Assembly: GCF_012396235.1 (NCBI RefSeq)
Contig: NZ_JAAXPA010000016.1
Span: 107,599-171,598, forward strand
DNA length: 64,000 nucleotides
Origin: Rhodococcus opacus
GTDB taxonomy: Bacteria > Actinomycetota > Actinomycetes > Mycobacteriales > Mycobacteriaceae
Direction of reading: 5' to 3'
Below the pieces are notes generated by a model. The model ran no database searches, was not told where the DNA came from, and worked only from the letters and a program-made list of their open reading frames with translations. Position numbers and translations under genes: made by a program. Below are positions 7,969-16,807 of the stretch, piece by piece. Position 1 is the stretch's first letter. Each line of letters begins with the position of its first letter.

Positions 7969-8970
7969 TCAACCACGCACGGGGAGCGGAGCTCCGTTCA
8001 GTAGTGCGTCCCTGGCCATCGTCGCGGCCCCGATCCGCTGGGCCGATTCGCCGAGTTGGGTTTCCCGGATGCGGGCGAGGGGACGGTGCCCGGAACCGGT
8101 TGCGAGAGAGGCGTAGACGTCTCGCGCGTGGTCGAGGAACAGCGGAGCCGAACCACTGACACCACCGGAGACGACGACGAGATCGGGGTCGTAGACGTCA
8201 CCGACGATGGCGAGTCCGACGCCCAGCCACCGTGCGAACTCCTCCATGGTGCGCACGGCGAGCGGGTCGCCGTCCCGCGCGGCGCTCGCGATGCGGCGGC
8301 CGGTGAGCGATCCCGGGTCGCTCGCGACCTCGCGTGCGAGCAGCGTGGAAGTCGCCGGGTCGGCGGCGAGGAGCTCGATTGCCGTGTCGACGAGAGCTGT
8401 TCCGCTGCAATACCGTTCCCAGCACCCCCGTTTACCGCACGCGCACGGTCTGCCGCCCGGCACCACCTGGAGGTGACCCAGCTCGGGGGCGACGCCGTAA
8501 CTGCCCCGGTAGAGCGTGCCGTCGATGAGCAGAGCCGCACCGATGCCGGTGCCGATCGCGACCATCACGACATTGCGACCACCGGCGGCGGCACCGAACC
8601 GGTGCTCCGCCCACGCCGCCGCGTTCGCGTCGTGTTCGAGGACTACCGGCAGTCCGAGCCGGTCACTCAGATCGTTCGCGACCGGCACGTTCTTCCACGG
8701 CAGGTGCGGGGCGAATCGCACCGTGGTGAGGTCGGAGCTGATGAATCCGGCCACGGCGAGACCGACGGCGGCGATCCGATGACGGGACGCGAGCTCGCGG
8801 ACGGCACGGTCGAGCGCGTCCTCGAGGGCTTTCGCCGACTGCGGTGTGGGTGCCTGGACGGAGTCGAGTACCTCGCCGGTGTCGTCGACCACACAGGCAC
8901 GGATACTGGTACCACCGACGTCGATGCCGACGGTGAGAGCGGAAGCAGGCACGGAGGCGACGGTACTCAC
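7969..8970 (-). CDS. ROK family sugar kinase (glucokinase-like)
   Basis: A 333-residue ATP-dependent kinase of the ROK family. The phosphate-binding loop DVGGT is at residues 17-21, the catalytic base D114 is in LEHDANAAA, and the ROK zinc motif runs from ELGH (H166) to CACGKRGCWE (C176, C178, C183). ROK enzymes phosphorylate glucose, N-acyl-hexosamines or other hexoses; the substrate cannot be fixed here. It is the last gene of the long minus-strand iol transcription unit, and its ATG overlaps the ndh stop by 4 bases, so it is translationally coupled to ndh. A sugar released from an inositol conjugate is one possible substrate. Confidence 0.87.
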   Translation of the reverse strand: MSTVASVPASALTVGIDVGGTSIRACVVDDTGEVLDSVQAPTPQSAKALEDALDRAVRELASRHRIAAVGLAVAGFISSDLTTVRFAPHLPWKNVPVANDLSDRLGLPVVLEHDANAAAWAEHRFGAAAGGRNVVMVAIGTGIGAALLIDGTLYRGSYGVAPELGHLQVVPGGRPCACGKRGCWERYCSGTALVDTAIELLAADPATSTLLAREVASDPGSLTGRRIASAARDGDPLAVRTMEEFARWLGVGLAIVGDVYDPDLVVVSGGVSGSAPLFLDHARDVYASLATGSGHRPLARIRETQLGESAQRIGAATMARDALLNGAPLPVRG

Positions 8971-10352
8971 CGTGCCGAGGCCGTCGCCGCCTCGGGTACC
9001 GCCCGGGAATCTTCCCAGGCGTCGAGCCGGTTGATGGCTGTCCTCGCGACCACCTGTTGCTCCGTGACCGCCAGGTGTCCCCGGGTCCTGCCCAGGAACG
9101 ACCAGGTCCAGGAGATGGCGGTCGCGAGTCGGCTCTTGAAGCCGACGATGTAGACCAGGTGGATCAGGAGCCAGCGCAGCCAGGCGAGCAGCCCGGTCAG
9201 TTGGAGGCGGCCGACCTTCGCGACCGCGTGGAAGCGGGAGATCATGGCCATGCTGCCCTTGTCCGTGTATCGGAACGGGGCGCGTTCGGGCTTGTCGCGA
9301 CCTTTCCGGTGGGCGCGCACCTCCGCGGCGATCAGCTGCGCGGCGTAGCGGCCGCCCTGGATCGCGACCTGGGCGACGCCGGGAAGGCCGTCGCGGTTCA
9401 TCATGTCCCCGACGACGAAGACGTTGCTGTGGCCGGGGAGGGTGAGGTCGGGTTCGACGAGGACACGGCCCGCGCGGTCGGTGTCGGCGCCGGTCTGTTC
9501 GGCCAGTTGCCGGCCCAGCGGGCTGGCTGCGACGCCGGCGGACCAGATCTTGCAGGCGGCCTCGATCCGCCGCTCCCCGTCCTGGTCGCGGACAGTGAGT
9601 CCGTCGTCGTCGACGTCGGTCACCATCGCGCCGAGCTGGATCTCGACGCCGAGATCCTCCAGCGTGTCGGCGGCAGCTCGACGCAGTTTGTCGTCGAAGG
9701 GCGGGAGCACCGTGGGCGCCGCGTCGAGCAGGATGATCCGCGCGTCACGGGGATCGATGGTGCGGTAGGCGCCGGCGAGAGTGCGGTGTGCGAGCTGGGC
9801 GATCTCGCCGGCCATCTCGACTCCGGTGGGCCCGGCGCCGACCACGACGAACGTCAGGAGTCGCGCCCGCTCGGCGGGATCGGTGCTCACCTCGGCGCTT
9901 TCGAAGGCGCCGAGGATGCGGCCGCGCAGCTCGAGGGCGTCGTCGATCGTTTTCATTCCGGGTGCGTGCTCGGCGAAATGGTCGTTGCCGAAATAGGATT
10001 GGCGGGCGCCCGCCGAGACGACGAGGCTGTCGTACTCGGTGACGGTGGTGCGGCCGCGATGTGTGGAGGTGACGGTCCGATCGGCGACGTCGATCTTCTC
10101 GACTCCGCCGATCAGGACGGACGCGTTCTGCTGGTCCTCGAGGACGAGCCGGGTCGCGGGCGCGATCTCACCCTCGGACAGGATTCCCGTCGCCACCTGG
10201 TACAGCAACGGCTGGAACAAGTGGTGTGTCGTGCGATCGATCAGAGTGACATCGACGTCCGTCCGTTTCAGAGCCTTGGTGGCGAAGAGGCCGCCGAATC
10301 CCGATCCGATGACCACGACCCGATGACGGCGGGCGAGAGAGGTGTCGCTCAT
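8967..10352 (-). CDS. ndh: Type II NADH:quinone oxidoreductase (NDH-2)
   Basis: A 461-residue single-subunit flavoprotein that passes electrons from NADH to menaquinone without pumping protons. GSGFGG (16-21) is the FAD dinucleotide fold, VVVGAGPTGVEMAGEIA (about 167-183) is the NADH fold, and VFVGDM (about 304-310) is the second FAD motif. Hydrophobic C-terminal segments (LLAWLRWLLIHLVYIVGF) attach it to the membrane. It is 66 bases downstream of mmsA. The iol pathway makes NADH at IolG and MmsA, so linkage to an uncoupled NADH oxidase makes metabolic sense; this role is inference. Confidence 0.92.
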   Translation of the reverse strand: MSDTSLARRHRVVVIGSGFGGLFATKALKRTDVDVTLIDRTTHHLFQPLLYQVATGILSEGEIAPATRLVLEDQQNASVLIGGVEKIDVADRTVTSTHRGRTTVTEYDSLVVSAGARQSYFGNDHFAEHAPGMKTIDDALELRGRILGAFESAEVSTDPAERARLLTFVVVGAGPTGVEMAGEIAQLAHRTLAGAYRTIDPRDARIILLDAAPTVLPPFDDKLRRAAADTLEDLGVEIQLGAMVTDVDDDGLTVRDQDGERRIEAACKIWSAGVAASPLGRQLAEQTGADTDRAGRVLVEPDLTLPGHSNVFVVGDMMNRDGLPGVAQVAIQGGRYAAQLIAAEVRAHRKGRDKPERAPFRYTDKGSMAMISRFHAVAKVGRLQLTGLLAWLRWLLIHLVYIVGFKSRLATAISWTWSFLGRTRGHLAVTEQQVVARTAINRLDAWEDSRAVPEAATASAR

Positions 10353-10418
10353 GAAGTTCCTTTCGATCGAACGGACTCCGCGCCGGACCGCGGACGGTCC
10401 GGCGCGGAGAACCAGTAC

Positions 10419-11924
10419 CTATGCGTTCTGGGGGAAGCCGAGGTTGAGTCCGCCGTGGCTGGGGTCGAGCCAGCGGGTGGTGACGACCTTGCCACGGGTG
10501 AAGAAGTGGACGCCTTCGGTGCCGTGGGCGTGGCTGTCGCCGAAGAGGGAGTTCTTCCAGCCGCCGAAGGAGTAGTACGCCATGGGGACGGGGATGGGGA
10601 CGTTGATGCCGACCATGCCGACCTCGACCTCGTTCTGGAACCGTCGGGCGGCGCCGCCGTCGTTGGTGAAGATGGCGGTGCCGTTGCCGAACTGGCTCGA
10701 GTTCACCAGTTCCAGGGCCTCGTCGTAGGAGTCGACGCGGATGACGGAGAGGACGGGTCCGAAGATTTCGTCGGTGTACACGCTCATGTCGGTGGTGACG
10801 TGGTCGATCAGGGTCGGTCCGAGCCAGAACCCGTCTGCACCGCCGTTTGCCTGCACGGTGCGCCCGTCGACGACGATGGTGGCCCCGTCGTTTTCGCCGG
10901 CGTCGATGTAGGAGGCGACCTTGTCGCGGTGCACCTTGGTCACCAGCGGTCCCATGTCGGAATCCTGGGTGCCGTCGCCGATCTTCAACGTGTCGGTGCG
11001 GTCCTTGATCTTGGCGACAAGTTCGTCGGCGATGTCGCCGACCGCGACCAGGGCACTGATGGCCATGCAGCGTTCGCCGGCGGACCCGAAGCCGGCGTTG
11101 ACCATGGCGTCGGCGGCGAGGTCGAGGTCGGCGTCCGGCAGGACGATGGCGTGGTTCTTCGCCCCACCCAATGCTTGGACGCGTTTGCCGTGGGCGGTGC
11201 CGGTGGCGTAGACGTACTGGGCGATGGGGGTGGAGCCGACGAAGCTGATGGCCTTGATCGCGGGGTGGGTGAGGAGTTCGTCGACGGCGGTCTTGTCGCC
11301 CTGCAGCACGTTGAACACCCCGGCCGGGAGTCCGGCTTCGGCCCAGAGTTCGGCCATCCAGATCGCGGCGGTCGGGTCCTTCTCGGACGGCTTCAACACC
11401 ACGGTGTTGCCGGCGGCGATGGCGATGGGGAAGAACCACATCGGGACCATGGCGGGGAAGTTGAACGGGGAGATGACCCCGACCGGGCCGACGGGTTGGC
11501 GGAGGGAGGAGACGTCGATGTTGGTGGAGGCGTTTTCGGTCATGCCGCCTTTGAGCAGGTGGGCGATGCCGCAGGCGAATTCGACGACTTCCTGGCCGCG
11601 GCTGACTTCGCCGAGGGCGTCGGAGACGACCTTGCCGTGCTCGGCGGTGATGATCTCGGCGAGTTCGCCCTTGCGGGCGTTGAGCAGTTCCCGGAATGTG
11701 AAGATCACCTGGGTGCGCTTGGCGAGGGAGGTGTCGCGCCAGGCGGGGAACGCGGCGGCGGCGGCGTCGATGACGGCGCGGGCGTCCTCGACGCTGGCGA
11801 GGGCGACCTGACCGGTCACGGCACCGGTCGCCGGGTTCGTCACCGGGGCGGTGTTGCCGCTCGTACCGGCGAATCCCTTGCCGTCGGACCAGTGTGCGAT
11901 CTCGCGAGTGATGTTGGTGCTCAT
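10419..11924 (-). CDS. mmsA: Methylmalonate/malonate semialdehyde dehydrogenase, CoA-acylating (IolA)
   Basis: A 501-residue aldehyde dehydrogenase that converts malonate semialdehyde, the end product of inositol breakdown, to acetyl-CoA and CO2 with NAD and CoA. The catalytic cysteine is C286 in FGSAGERCMA. The general-base glutamate of hydrolytic ALDHs is replaced by N257 (GGAKN), and the PVPMAYYSFGGWK segment is present; both mark the CoA-dependent MMSDH class. The ATG with AAAGGA 6 bases upstream fixes the start; the frame is open further but without a start signal. It follows iolH by 11 bases and is the last pathway enzyme of the operon. Confidence 0.95.
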   Translation of the reverse strand: MSTNITREIAHWSDGKGFAGTSGNTAPVTNPATGAVTGQVALASVEDARAVIDAAAAAFPAWRDTSLAKRTQVIFTFRELLNARKGELAEIITAEHGKVVSDALGEVSRGQEVVEFACGIAHLLKGGMTENASTNIDVSSLRQPVGPVGVISPFNFPAMVPMWFFPIAIAAGNTVVLKPSEKDPTAAIWMAELWAEAGLPAGVFNVLQGDKTAVDELLTHPAIKAISFVGSTPIAQYVYATGTAHGKRVQALGGAKNHAIVLPDADLDLAADAMVNAGFGSAGERCMAISALVAVGDIADELVAKIKDRTDTLKIGDGTQDSDMGPLVTKVHRDKVASYIDAGENDGATIVVDGRTVQANGGADGFWLGPTLIDHVTTDMSVYTDEIFGPVLSVIRVDSYDEALELVNSSQFGNGTAIFTNDGGAARRFQNEVEVGMVGINVPIPVPMAYYSFGGWKNSLFGDSHAHGTEGVHFFTRGKVVTTRWLDPSHGGLNLGFPQNA

Positions 11925-11935
11925 GTGTTGTCCTT

Positions 11936-12817
11936 TCACCGCGTGCGCGCGATGTAATCCTTCATGGTCTTCAGTTGGTAGCGGGAGACGTCGTGAGCGT
12001 TCTCGTCTTCGGCGAAAACGCTCGACACCATCACCGTGTCGGGTTTGTCGTAGAAGCCGAGTTCGCCGAGCCCGCCGAAGAACTCGTCCCAGTCGAGGTC
12101 GCCGTCGCCGATCTTGAGGTGCTGGTGCACACGCACCGGGTTGCCGGGCGGGTTGGTGATGTACCGCAGTCCGTGGGAGCGGTGGTGATCCATCGTGTCC
12201 GCGACGTGGACGAGCCGCAGCATGTCGCCGGCCGCGCGCATGATCTCGAGCATCCAGGCGCCCATGTGGTACGAGTGGCACGCGACGTACACCAGTCCGA
12301 AGTTCTTCGAGTTGATGCCGCGGATCATCCGGATGGCGTCCAGACCGTTCTCCACGAAATCGTCGGGGTGCGGGTCGATGCGAACGTCGATGCCTTCACG
12401 CTCGATGATGGGGACGAGTTCCTCCATCGACCGGTAGAAGGCGCGCTCCGATTCCTCGGCCTTCTCCGGGCGGCCGCTGAACTCGGTGTTCATCACGTTC
12501 ACACCGAGGTCGACGGTGATCTGAATGGCGCGCTTCCAGTACCGCACCGCCGCCTCGCGGGCGTCTTCGTCGGGGCCCGACCACCGCAGGACCGGCAACA
12601 CGGAGGCGATTCCGACGCCCGCATCGCTGCAGGACTTGCGGAACTGCCGAACCAGCTCGTCGTCGGCCTTCGGGTGGTTGAAGAACGGGATCATGTCGCG
12701 ATGAGGGGTGAGCTGTAGGTGTTCGAAGCCGAGTTCGGCAACCACCGCCGGCAATTCGAGGAGGGAGTAGTCGTGGTGGAAGGGGGTGGGGTCGAGTGCA
12801 ATCTTCATCGTGTTCAT
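11936..12817 (-). CDS. iolH: IolH-like sugar phosphate isomerase/epimerase
   Basis: A 293-residue TIM-barrel protein of the AP endonuclease family 2 fold. It starts with MKIALDPTPFHHDYSLLELP and has the conserved histidine- and acid-bearing strands (LTPHRD, RIDPHPDDF, VHVADTMDHH) that bind a divalent metal. Its order between iolG and mmsA matches iolH of Corynebacterium inositol operons. The ATG overlaps the iolG stop as ATGA, which supports this start; an ATG three codons in is possible. Its precise reaction is unsettled in the literature; an isomerase acting on a keto-inositol is the usual suggestion. Confidence 0.83.
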   Translation of the reverse strand: MNTMKIALDPTPFHHDYSLLELPAVVAELGFEHLQLTPHRDMIPFFNHPKADDELVRQFRKSCSDAGVGIASVLPVLRWSGPDEDAREAAVRYWKRAIQITVDLGVNVMNTEFSGRPEKAEESERAFYRSMEELVPIIEREGIDVRIDPHPDDFVENGLDAIRMIRGINSKNFGLVYVACHSYHMGAWMLEIMRAAGDMLRLVHVADTMDHHRSHGLRYITNPPGNPVRVHQHLKIGDGDLDWDEFFGGLGELGFYDKPDTVMVSSVFAEDENAHDVSRYQLKTMKDYIARTR

Positions 12818-13881
12818 GCCCCCGGAATGGAGGAACGGTCGACCATGTCGACGGCCACGCGCTCGCCGGTCTCGAGCGACTGCACGCCGGCAGCGCACAC
12901 GGCGGCGGCGGCGTAGCCGTCCCACGCACCCGGTCCGTCGATGTAGTTGCCGGTCTCCGCGCCCGTGCGGGCGGCGTTGACCCAGCGCTGGATCTCGACG
13001 TCGTACGCCTGGCCGAAGCGTTCCTTGAACGACGGGGTGATCTCCCCGCCCGACATACCTGCGCCCGAGCGGCCATTGCCCGCGCCGGTGCCGTACTTGC
13101 GGACGAGTCCGACATCGAGACCGATGAACGCCGAACCCTTCTCGGCGACGATCTCGGTGCGCACCTCGTACGCGACACCTGTGGTCACGAAGACCTCGAC
13201 GTCGACGTGGCGACCGGATTCGGTGCTGAAGAACGCGATCTGCGGATCCTGCAGTCCCTCGGGTGCACCCGGGTTCGCGGCGGGGCGGAGGATCTGTACC
13301 GAGGTTATCTCCTCGTCGAACAGGAATCGGGTGACGTCCACCTCGTGGACCAGCGAGTCCTTGACGATCATCGAGCTGTCGAAGCTCGGCGGCACGGCGG
13401 GGTTGCGGTGCACGCAGTGGGCGAGAAGCACCTGCCCGAACACACCATCGTCGATGAGCGACTTCAGCTGCTCGTACTCGTGGTCGAAACGTCGCATGAA
13501 GCCGACCTGGATCAGCTTCTTACCGAGCTCGGCTTCGCGCTTGACGATCTCGAGGGACGTGGCGACGTCGGTGGTCAGCGGCTTCTCACACATCACCGGC
13601 TTGCCGTGCTCGAGGCAGGCGAGAAGCTGCTTCTCGTGCGTCGGGCCGGGGGTGGCCAGGACGACGGCGTCGACACCCGGGTCGGCGATCGCGTCGAGCG
13701 GGTCGCCGATCACCCGGCAGCCGGGGATCCCGGCCGCGATCTGCTCGGCCTTCTCGACGAAGTAGTCGTTGACGACGGCGACGGTGGCGCCCTTGATGCG
13801 TTCGGTGATGCGTGCGACGTGGTCGGCACCCATCATTCCGACACCCAGGACGGCGATGCGCAGGTCGTTGCTTCCGGACAT
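12814..13881 (-). CDS. iolG: Inositol 2-dehydrogenase
   Basis: A 355-residue NAD-dependent oxidoreductase of the Gfo/Idh/MocA family that oxidises myo-inositol to 2-keto-myo-inositol, the first step of the pathway. GVGMMG (13-18) is the NAD-binding turn. K100 in the EKP motif with D175 and H179 (DSLVHEVDV) form the usual catalytic triad. It lies between iolE (26 bases upstream) and iolH (4-base overlap). The family also includes scyllo-inositol and other sugar dehydrogenases, but the operon position favours IolG. Confidence 0.93.
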   Translation of the reverse strand: MSGSNDLRIAVLGVGMMGADHVARITERIKGATVAVVNDYFVEKAEQIAAGIPGCRVIGDPLDAIADPGVDAVVLATPGPTHEKQLLACLEHGKPVMCEKPLTTDVATSLEIVKREAELGKKLIQVGFMRRFDHEYEQLKSLIDDGVFGQVLLAHCVHRNPAVPPSFDSSMIVKDSLVHEVDVTRFLFDEEITSVQILRPAANPGAPEGLQDPQIAFFSTESGRHVDVEVFVTTGVAYEVRTEIVAEKGSAFIGLDVGLVRKYGTGAGNGRSGAGMSGGEITPSFKERFGQAYDVEIQRWVNAARTGAETGNYIDGPGAWDGYAAAAVCAAGVQSLETGERVAVDMVDRSSIPGA

Positions 13882-13907
13882 AGCTGACTAGCTCCTGACG
13901 TGATCGG

Positions 13908-14813
13908 TTAGACGAACTTGACGGACGGGATCCCGCAGGACCCCAGGTACTTACGGGTGCGCTGGGCGATCGGCAGCGGAACGTCCACAGCGCAGGGGTA
14001 GAGATCCTGCTCGACGATCGCGAACACGTCGATGTCGAGCTTCTCGATTGCGGCGAGCAGCGGCGGCAGGTCGGGGATGCCGAGCGGCGGCTCGATCATC
14101 GCGCCGAGCTTGACGGCCTCGCCGAACGGCAGGTCCTCGGCCTCGACCTTGGCGCGGACCTCGGGATCGACCTGCTTGAGGTGCAGGTAGCCGATCCGCT
14201 CGGGAGCGCGCTCGATGATCGCGAGGTTGTCGCCGCCGCAGTAGCTGATGTGGCCGGTGTCGAGGCACAAGTTCACGTACTCACTGTCGGTGCCGTCGAG
14301 GAAGCGGTACACATTCTCCTCGGTGTCGACGTGGCTGTCCGCGTGCGGGTGGTACTGCGCCTTCACGCCGTACTGCTCGAACATCTTCTTGCCCAGCTCG
14401 TTCATGCCGCCGGTCTTCTTCTTCCACTGCTCCGCAGTGAGATTGCGGTCCTCGAGCACCTCGCCGCTGCTCGGGTCGCGCCACATCTCCGGGATCACGA
14501 CCACATGCTTGCCGCCGGCGGCGGCGGTCAGCTTCGCGACGTCCTCGATCTGGGTCCACACGGCATCCCAGGAGTCGTCCTGGTGCAGGTGCTCGAACAC
14601 GGTGCCGGCCGACAGTTTCAGATTGTGGGCCGCGAGTTCGTCACGGAGCTGCTGCGGATCGGTCGGCAGGTAGCCGTACGGGCCCAGCTCGATCCACTCG
14701 TAACCGGACGCGGACACCTCGTCGAGGAACCGCCCGTACGGGGTCTGCTGCGGGTCTTCGGGGAACCAGACACCCCAGGAGTCGGGGGCGGATCCGACGC
14801 GAATAACGCTCAT
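13908..14813 (-). CDS. iolE: Inosose dehydratase (2-keto-myo-inositol dehydratase)
   Basis: A 301-residue TIM-barrel protein. It starts with GSAPDSWGVWFPEDP and contains YHPHADSHVDTEENV, LCLDTGHISYCGGDN and YLHLKQVDPE, the metal-binding strands of the IolE group. It would dehydrate 2-keto-myo-inositol to 3D-trihydroxycyclohexane-1,2-dione, the substrate of IolD. Its place directly after iolD and before iolG matches iolE in Corynebacterium. Spacing to iolD is 35 bases and AAAGGA precedes the ATG. The homologous barrels in this window make the exact assignment depend mainly on order. Confidence 0.87.
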   Translation of the reverse strand: MSVIRVGSAPDSWGVWFPEDPQQTPYGRFLDEVSASGYEWIELGPYGYLPTDPQQLRDELAAHNLKLSAGTVFEHLHQDDSWDAVWTQIEDVAKLTAAAGGKHVVVIPEMWRDPSSGEVLEDRNLTAEQWKKKTGGMNELGKKMFEQYGVKAQYHPHADSHVDTEENVYRFLDGTDSEYVNLCLDTGHISYCGGDNLAIIERAPERIGYLHLKQVDPEVRAKVEAEDLPFGEAVKLGAMIEPPLGIPDLPPLLAAIEKLDIDVFAIVEQDLYPCAVDVPLPIAQRTRKYLGSCGIPSVKFV

Positions 14814-14848
14814 CGGGAAATCCTTTCGAAAGTTCTACTGAGGGAGAG

Positions 14849-16807
14849 TTAGTTGCCGGACGGGCGCAGGAACGGACGCTGGATCTTCTTCCACTGCGCG
14901 TACGTCTCGTAGGCGGCCCGGGTGGAGTCGAGGGTGCTGGTCGAGCTGACCGGCACGTCCCACCAGGATTCGCTGTCCGGGGCCGCGATTCGCGGGTCCG
15001 TCTCGACGTGGATGACGGTGGTGTTGTCGCTGGCCTTCGCCACCTTGACGGCGTCGGTGAACTCGGCGGCCGTGTTCGCGCGGATCACGTCGGCGCCGAG
15101 GCTCGCGGCGTTGGCCGCCAGGTCGACGGGCAGGATGTCGCCGTCGAGCCGGCCGGAGTCGCCGCGGTAGCGGTAGTCGGTGCCGAACCGCTGCGAGCCG
15201 AGCGACTCCGACAGCGATCCGATGGACGCGAAGCCGTGGTTCTGCACGAGGACCACGATGACCTTGACGTTCTCCTGCACGGCCGTGACGAGTTCGGTGG
15301 CCATCATCAGGTACGAGCCGTCGCCGACCATGATGAACACGTCGCGGTCGGGGCAGGCCATCTTGGCGCCGATGCCGCCGGCGATCTCGTAGCCCATGCA
15401 CGAGAACCCGTACTCGACGTGGTAGCCCTTGGAGTCGCGGGTACGCCACAGCTTGTGCAGGTCGCCGGGCATGGAGCCGGCGGCGCACACGACGACGTCC
15501 CGCGGATCCGACAGCGTGTTGGCGAGACCGATGACCTGGTTCTGGTTCAAGCCGAGCGAGTCGTCGTCGATCTTGTAGACCGCGTCGACCGTGGACTCCC
15601 AGTGGTCCGCGAGTTCGGTTGTACGCGAGCGGTACTCGCCGGAAACCTGGTAGTCGCGCAGTGCCACGGCGAGTGCCTCGAGCGCCTCGCGGGCGTCTGC
15701 GACGACGCTGACGCCGCCTTGCTTCACCGAGTCGATCGACGCGACGTTGATGTTGACGAACCGCACGTCGGGGTTGTTGAACGCGGTCCGCGACGCCGTG
15801 GTGAAGTCGCTGTAGCGGGTGCCGATGCCGATGATCACATCGGCCTCGGTGGCGAGCGCGTTGGCCGCCGTGGTGCCGGTCGAGCCGATCGCGCCGACCG
15901 ACTGCGGGTGGTCGTAGGGCAGTGAACCCTTGCCGGCCTGACTCTGACCGACCGGAATTCCGGTCGCCTCGGCGAACGAGGCCAGTGTCTCGGTGGCGCC
16001 CGAGTAGATCAGGCCACCGCCCGCGACGATCAGCGGCTTCTTCGCCGTCCGGATCACGTCCGCGGCCCGCTCGATCACCGACTTCTCGGGGAGCGGCCGG
16101 GCCAGGTGCCACGTGCGCTCCGCGAACAGCGACTCCGGCCAGTCGAAAGCCTCCGCCTGCACGTCCTGCGGAATGGCGACGGTGGCCGCACCCGTCTCGA
16201 CGGGGTCGGTCAGCACGCGCATCGCGCCGAGCAGCGCCGAAGGCAACTGCTCCGGCCGCCACACCCGGTCGAAGTAGCGCGACAGCGGTTTGAACGCGTC
16301 GTTGACGGTGACGTCGCCGCTCGAGGGCAGTTCGAGTTCCTGCAGCACCGGTGCGCTCGCGCGGGTGGCGAACGTGTCGGCGGGCAGGAGCAGGACGGGC
16401 AGCCGGTTGATGGTGGCGAGCGCCGCGCCGGTCAGCATGTTGGTCGAGCCGGGGCCGACGCTGGCCGACACCGCCCACGTCTGCAGGCGATCCTTCTGGC
16501 GTGCGTACGCGACCGCGCTGTGCACCATCGCCTGCTCGTTACGCCCGAGGACGTACGGCAGTTCGGATTCGCTCCCGGCTTCGACCGCGTCGATCTCGGC
16601 CTGCAGCAGTGCCTGACCGAGTCCGGCGACGTTGCCGTGGCCGAAGATGCCGAAGCATCCGGCGAAGAACTTGGTGCGTTCGCCGTCCCGCTCGACGTAC
16701 TGGTTGGCGAGGAATCGGATGGTTGCCTGAGCCACCGTGAGGTGGACGGTGCCCTCGGCGTTGGGGTTCTTGCTCGCCGACATCGGCGCGGTGGACACCA
16801 CGGTCAT
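14849..16807 (-). CDS. iolD: 3D-(3,5/4)-trihydroxycyclohexane-1,2-dione hydrolase
   Basis: A 652-residue thiamine diphosphate enzyme that opens the cyclic dione to 5-deoxyglucuronate, the ring-cleaving step of the pathway. The N-terminal domain holds the ThDP-activating glutamate in the EAGSESELPYVLGRNEQA segment (about residues 75-92). A central domain follows, and the C-terminal domain has the ThDP/Mg motif GDGSY with the following NHGFASIG. The start overlaps the iolB stop by 4 bases (ATGA). Length and domain order match the family. Confidence 0.95.
   Translation of the reverse strand: MTVVSTAPMSASKNPNAEGTVHLTVAQATIRFLANQYVERDGERTKFFAGCFGIFGHGNVAGLGQALLQAEIDAVEAGSESELPYVLGRNEQAMVHSAVAYARQKDRLQTWAVSASVGPGSTNMLTGAALATINRLPVLLLPADTFATRASAPVLQELELPSSGDVTVNDAFKPLSRYFDRVWRPEQLPSALLGAMRVLTDPVETGAATVAIPQDVQAEAFDWPESLFAERTWHLARPLPEKSVIERAADVIRTAKKPLIVAGGGLIYSGATETLASFAEATGIPVGQSQAGKGSLPYDHPQSVGAIGSTGTTAANALATEADVIIGIGTRYSDFTTASRTAFNNPDVRFVNINVASIDSVKQGGVSVVADAREALEALAVALRDYQVSGEYRSRTTELADHWESTVDAVYKIDDDSLGLNQNQVIGLANTLSDPRDVVVCAAGSMPGDLHKLWRTRDSKGYHVEYGFSCMGYEIAGGIGAKMACPDRDVFIMVGDGSYLMMATELVTAVQENVKVIVVLVQNHGFASIGSLSESLGSQRFGTDYRYRGDSGRLDGDILPVDLAANAASLGADVIRANTAAEFTDAVKVAKASDNTTVIHVETDPRIAAPDSESWWDVPVSSTSTLDSTRAAYETYAQWKKIQRPFLRPSGN

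Noticed and set aside
9057..11957. A 966-codon plus-strand frame across ndh and mmsA
   Set aside because: It is a shadow of two clear minus-strand genes with catalytic motifs. The Asp/Gly/Val-rich translation has no domain character.
12814..13181. Long in-frame N-terminal extensions of iolH, mmsA and other minus-strand genes
   Set aside because: They run into upstream genes. Internal ATGs with Shine-Dalgarno sequences or 4-base overlaps give better starts.
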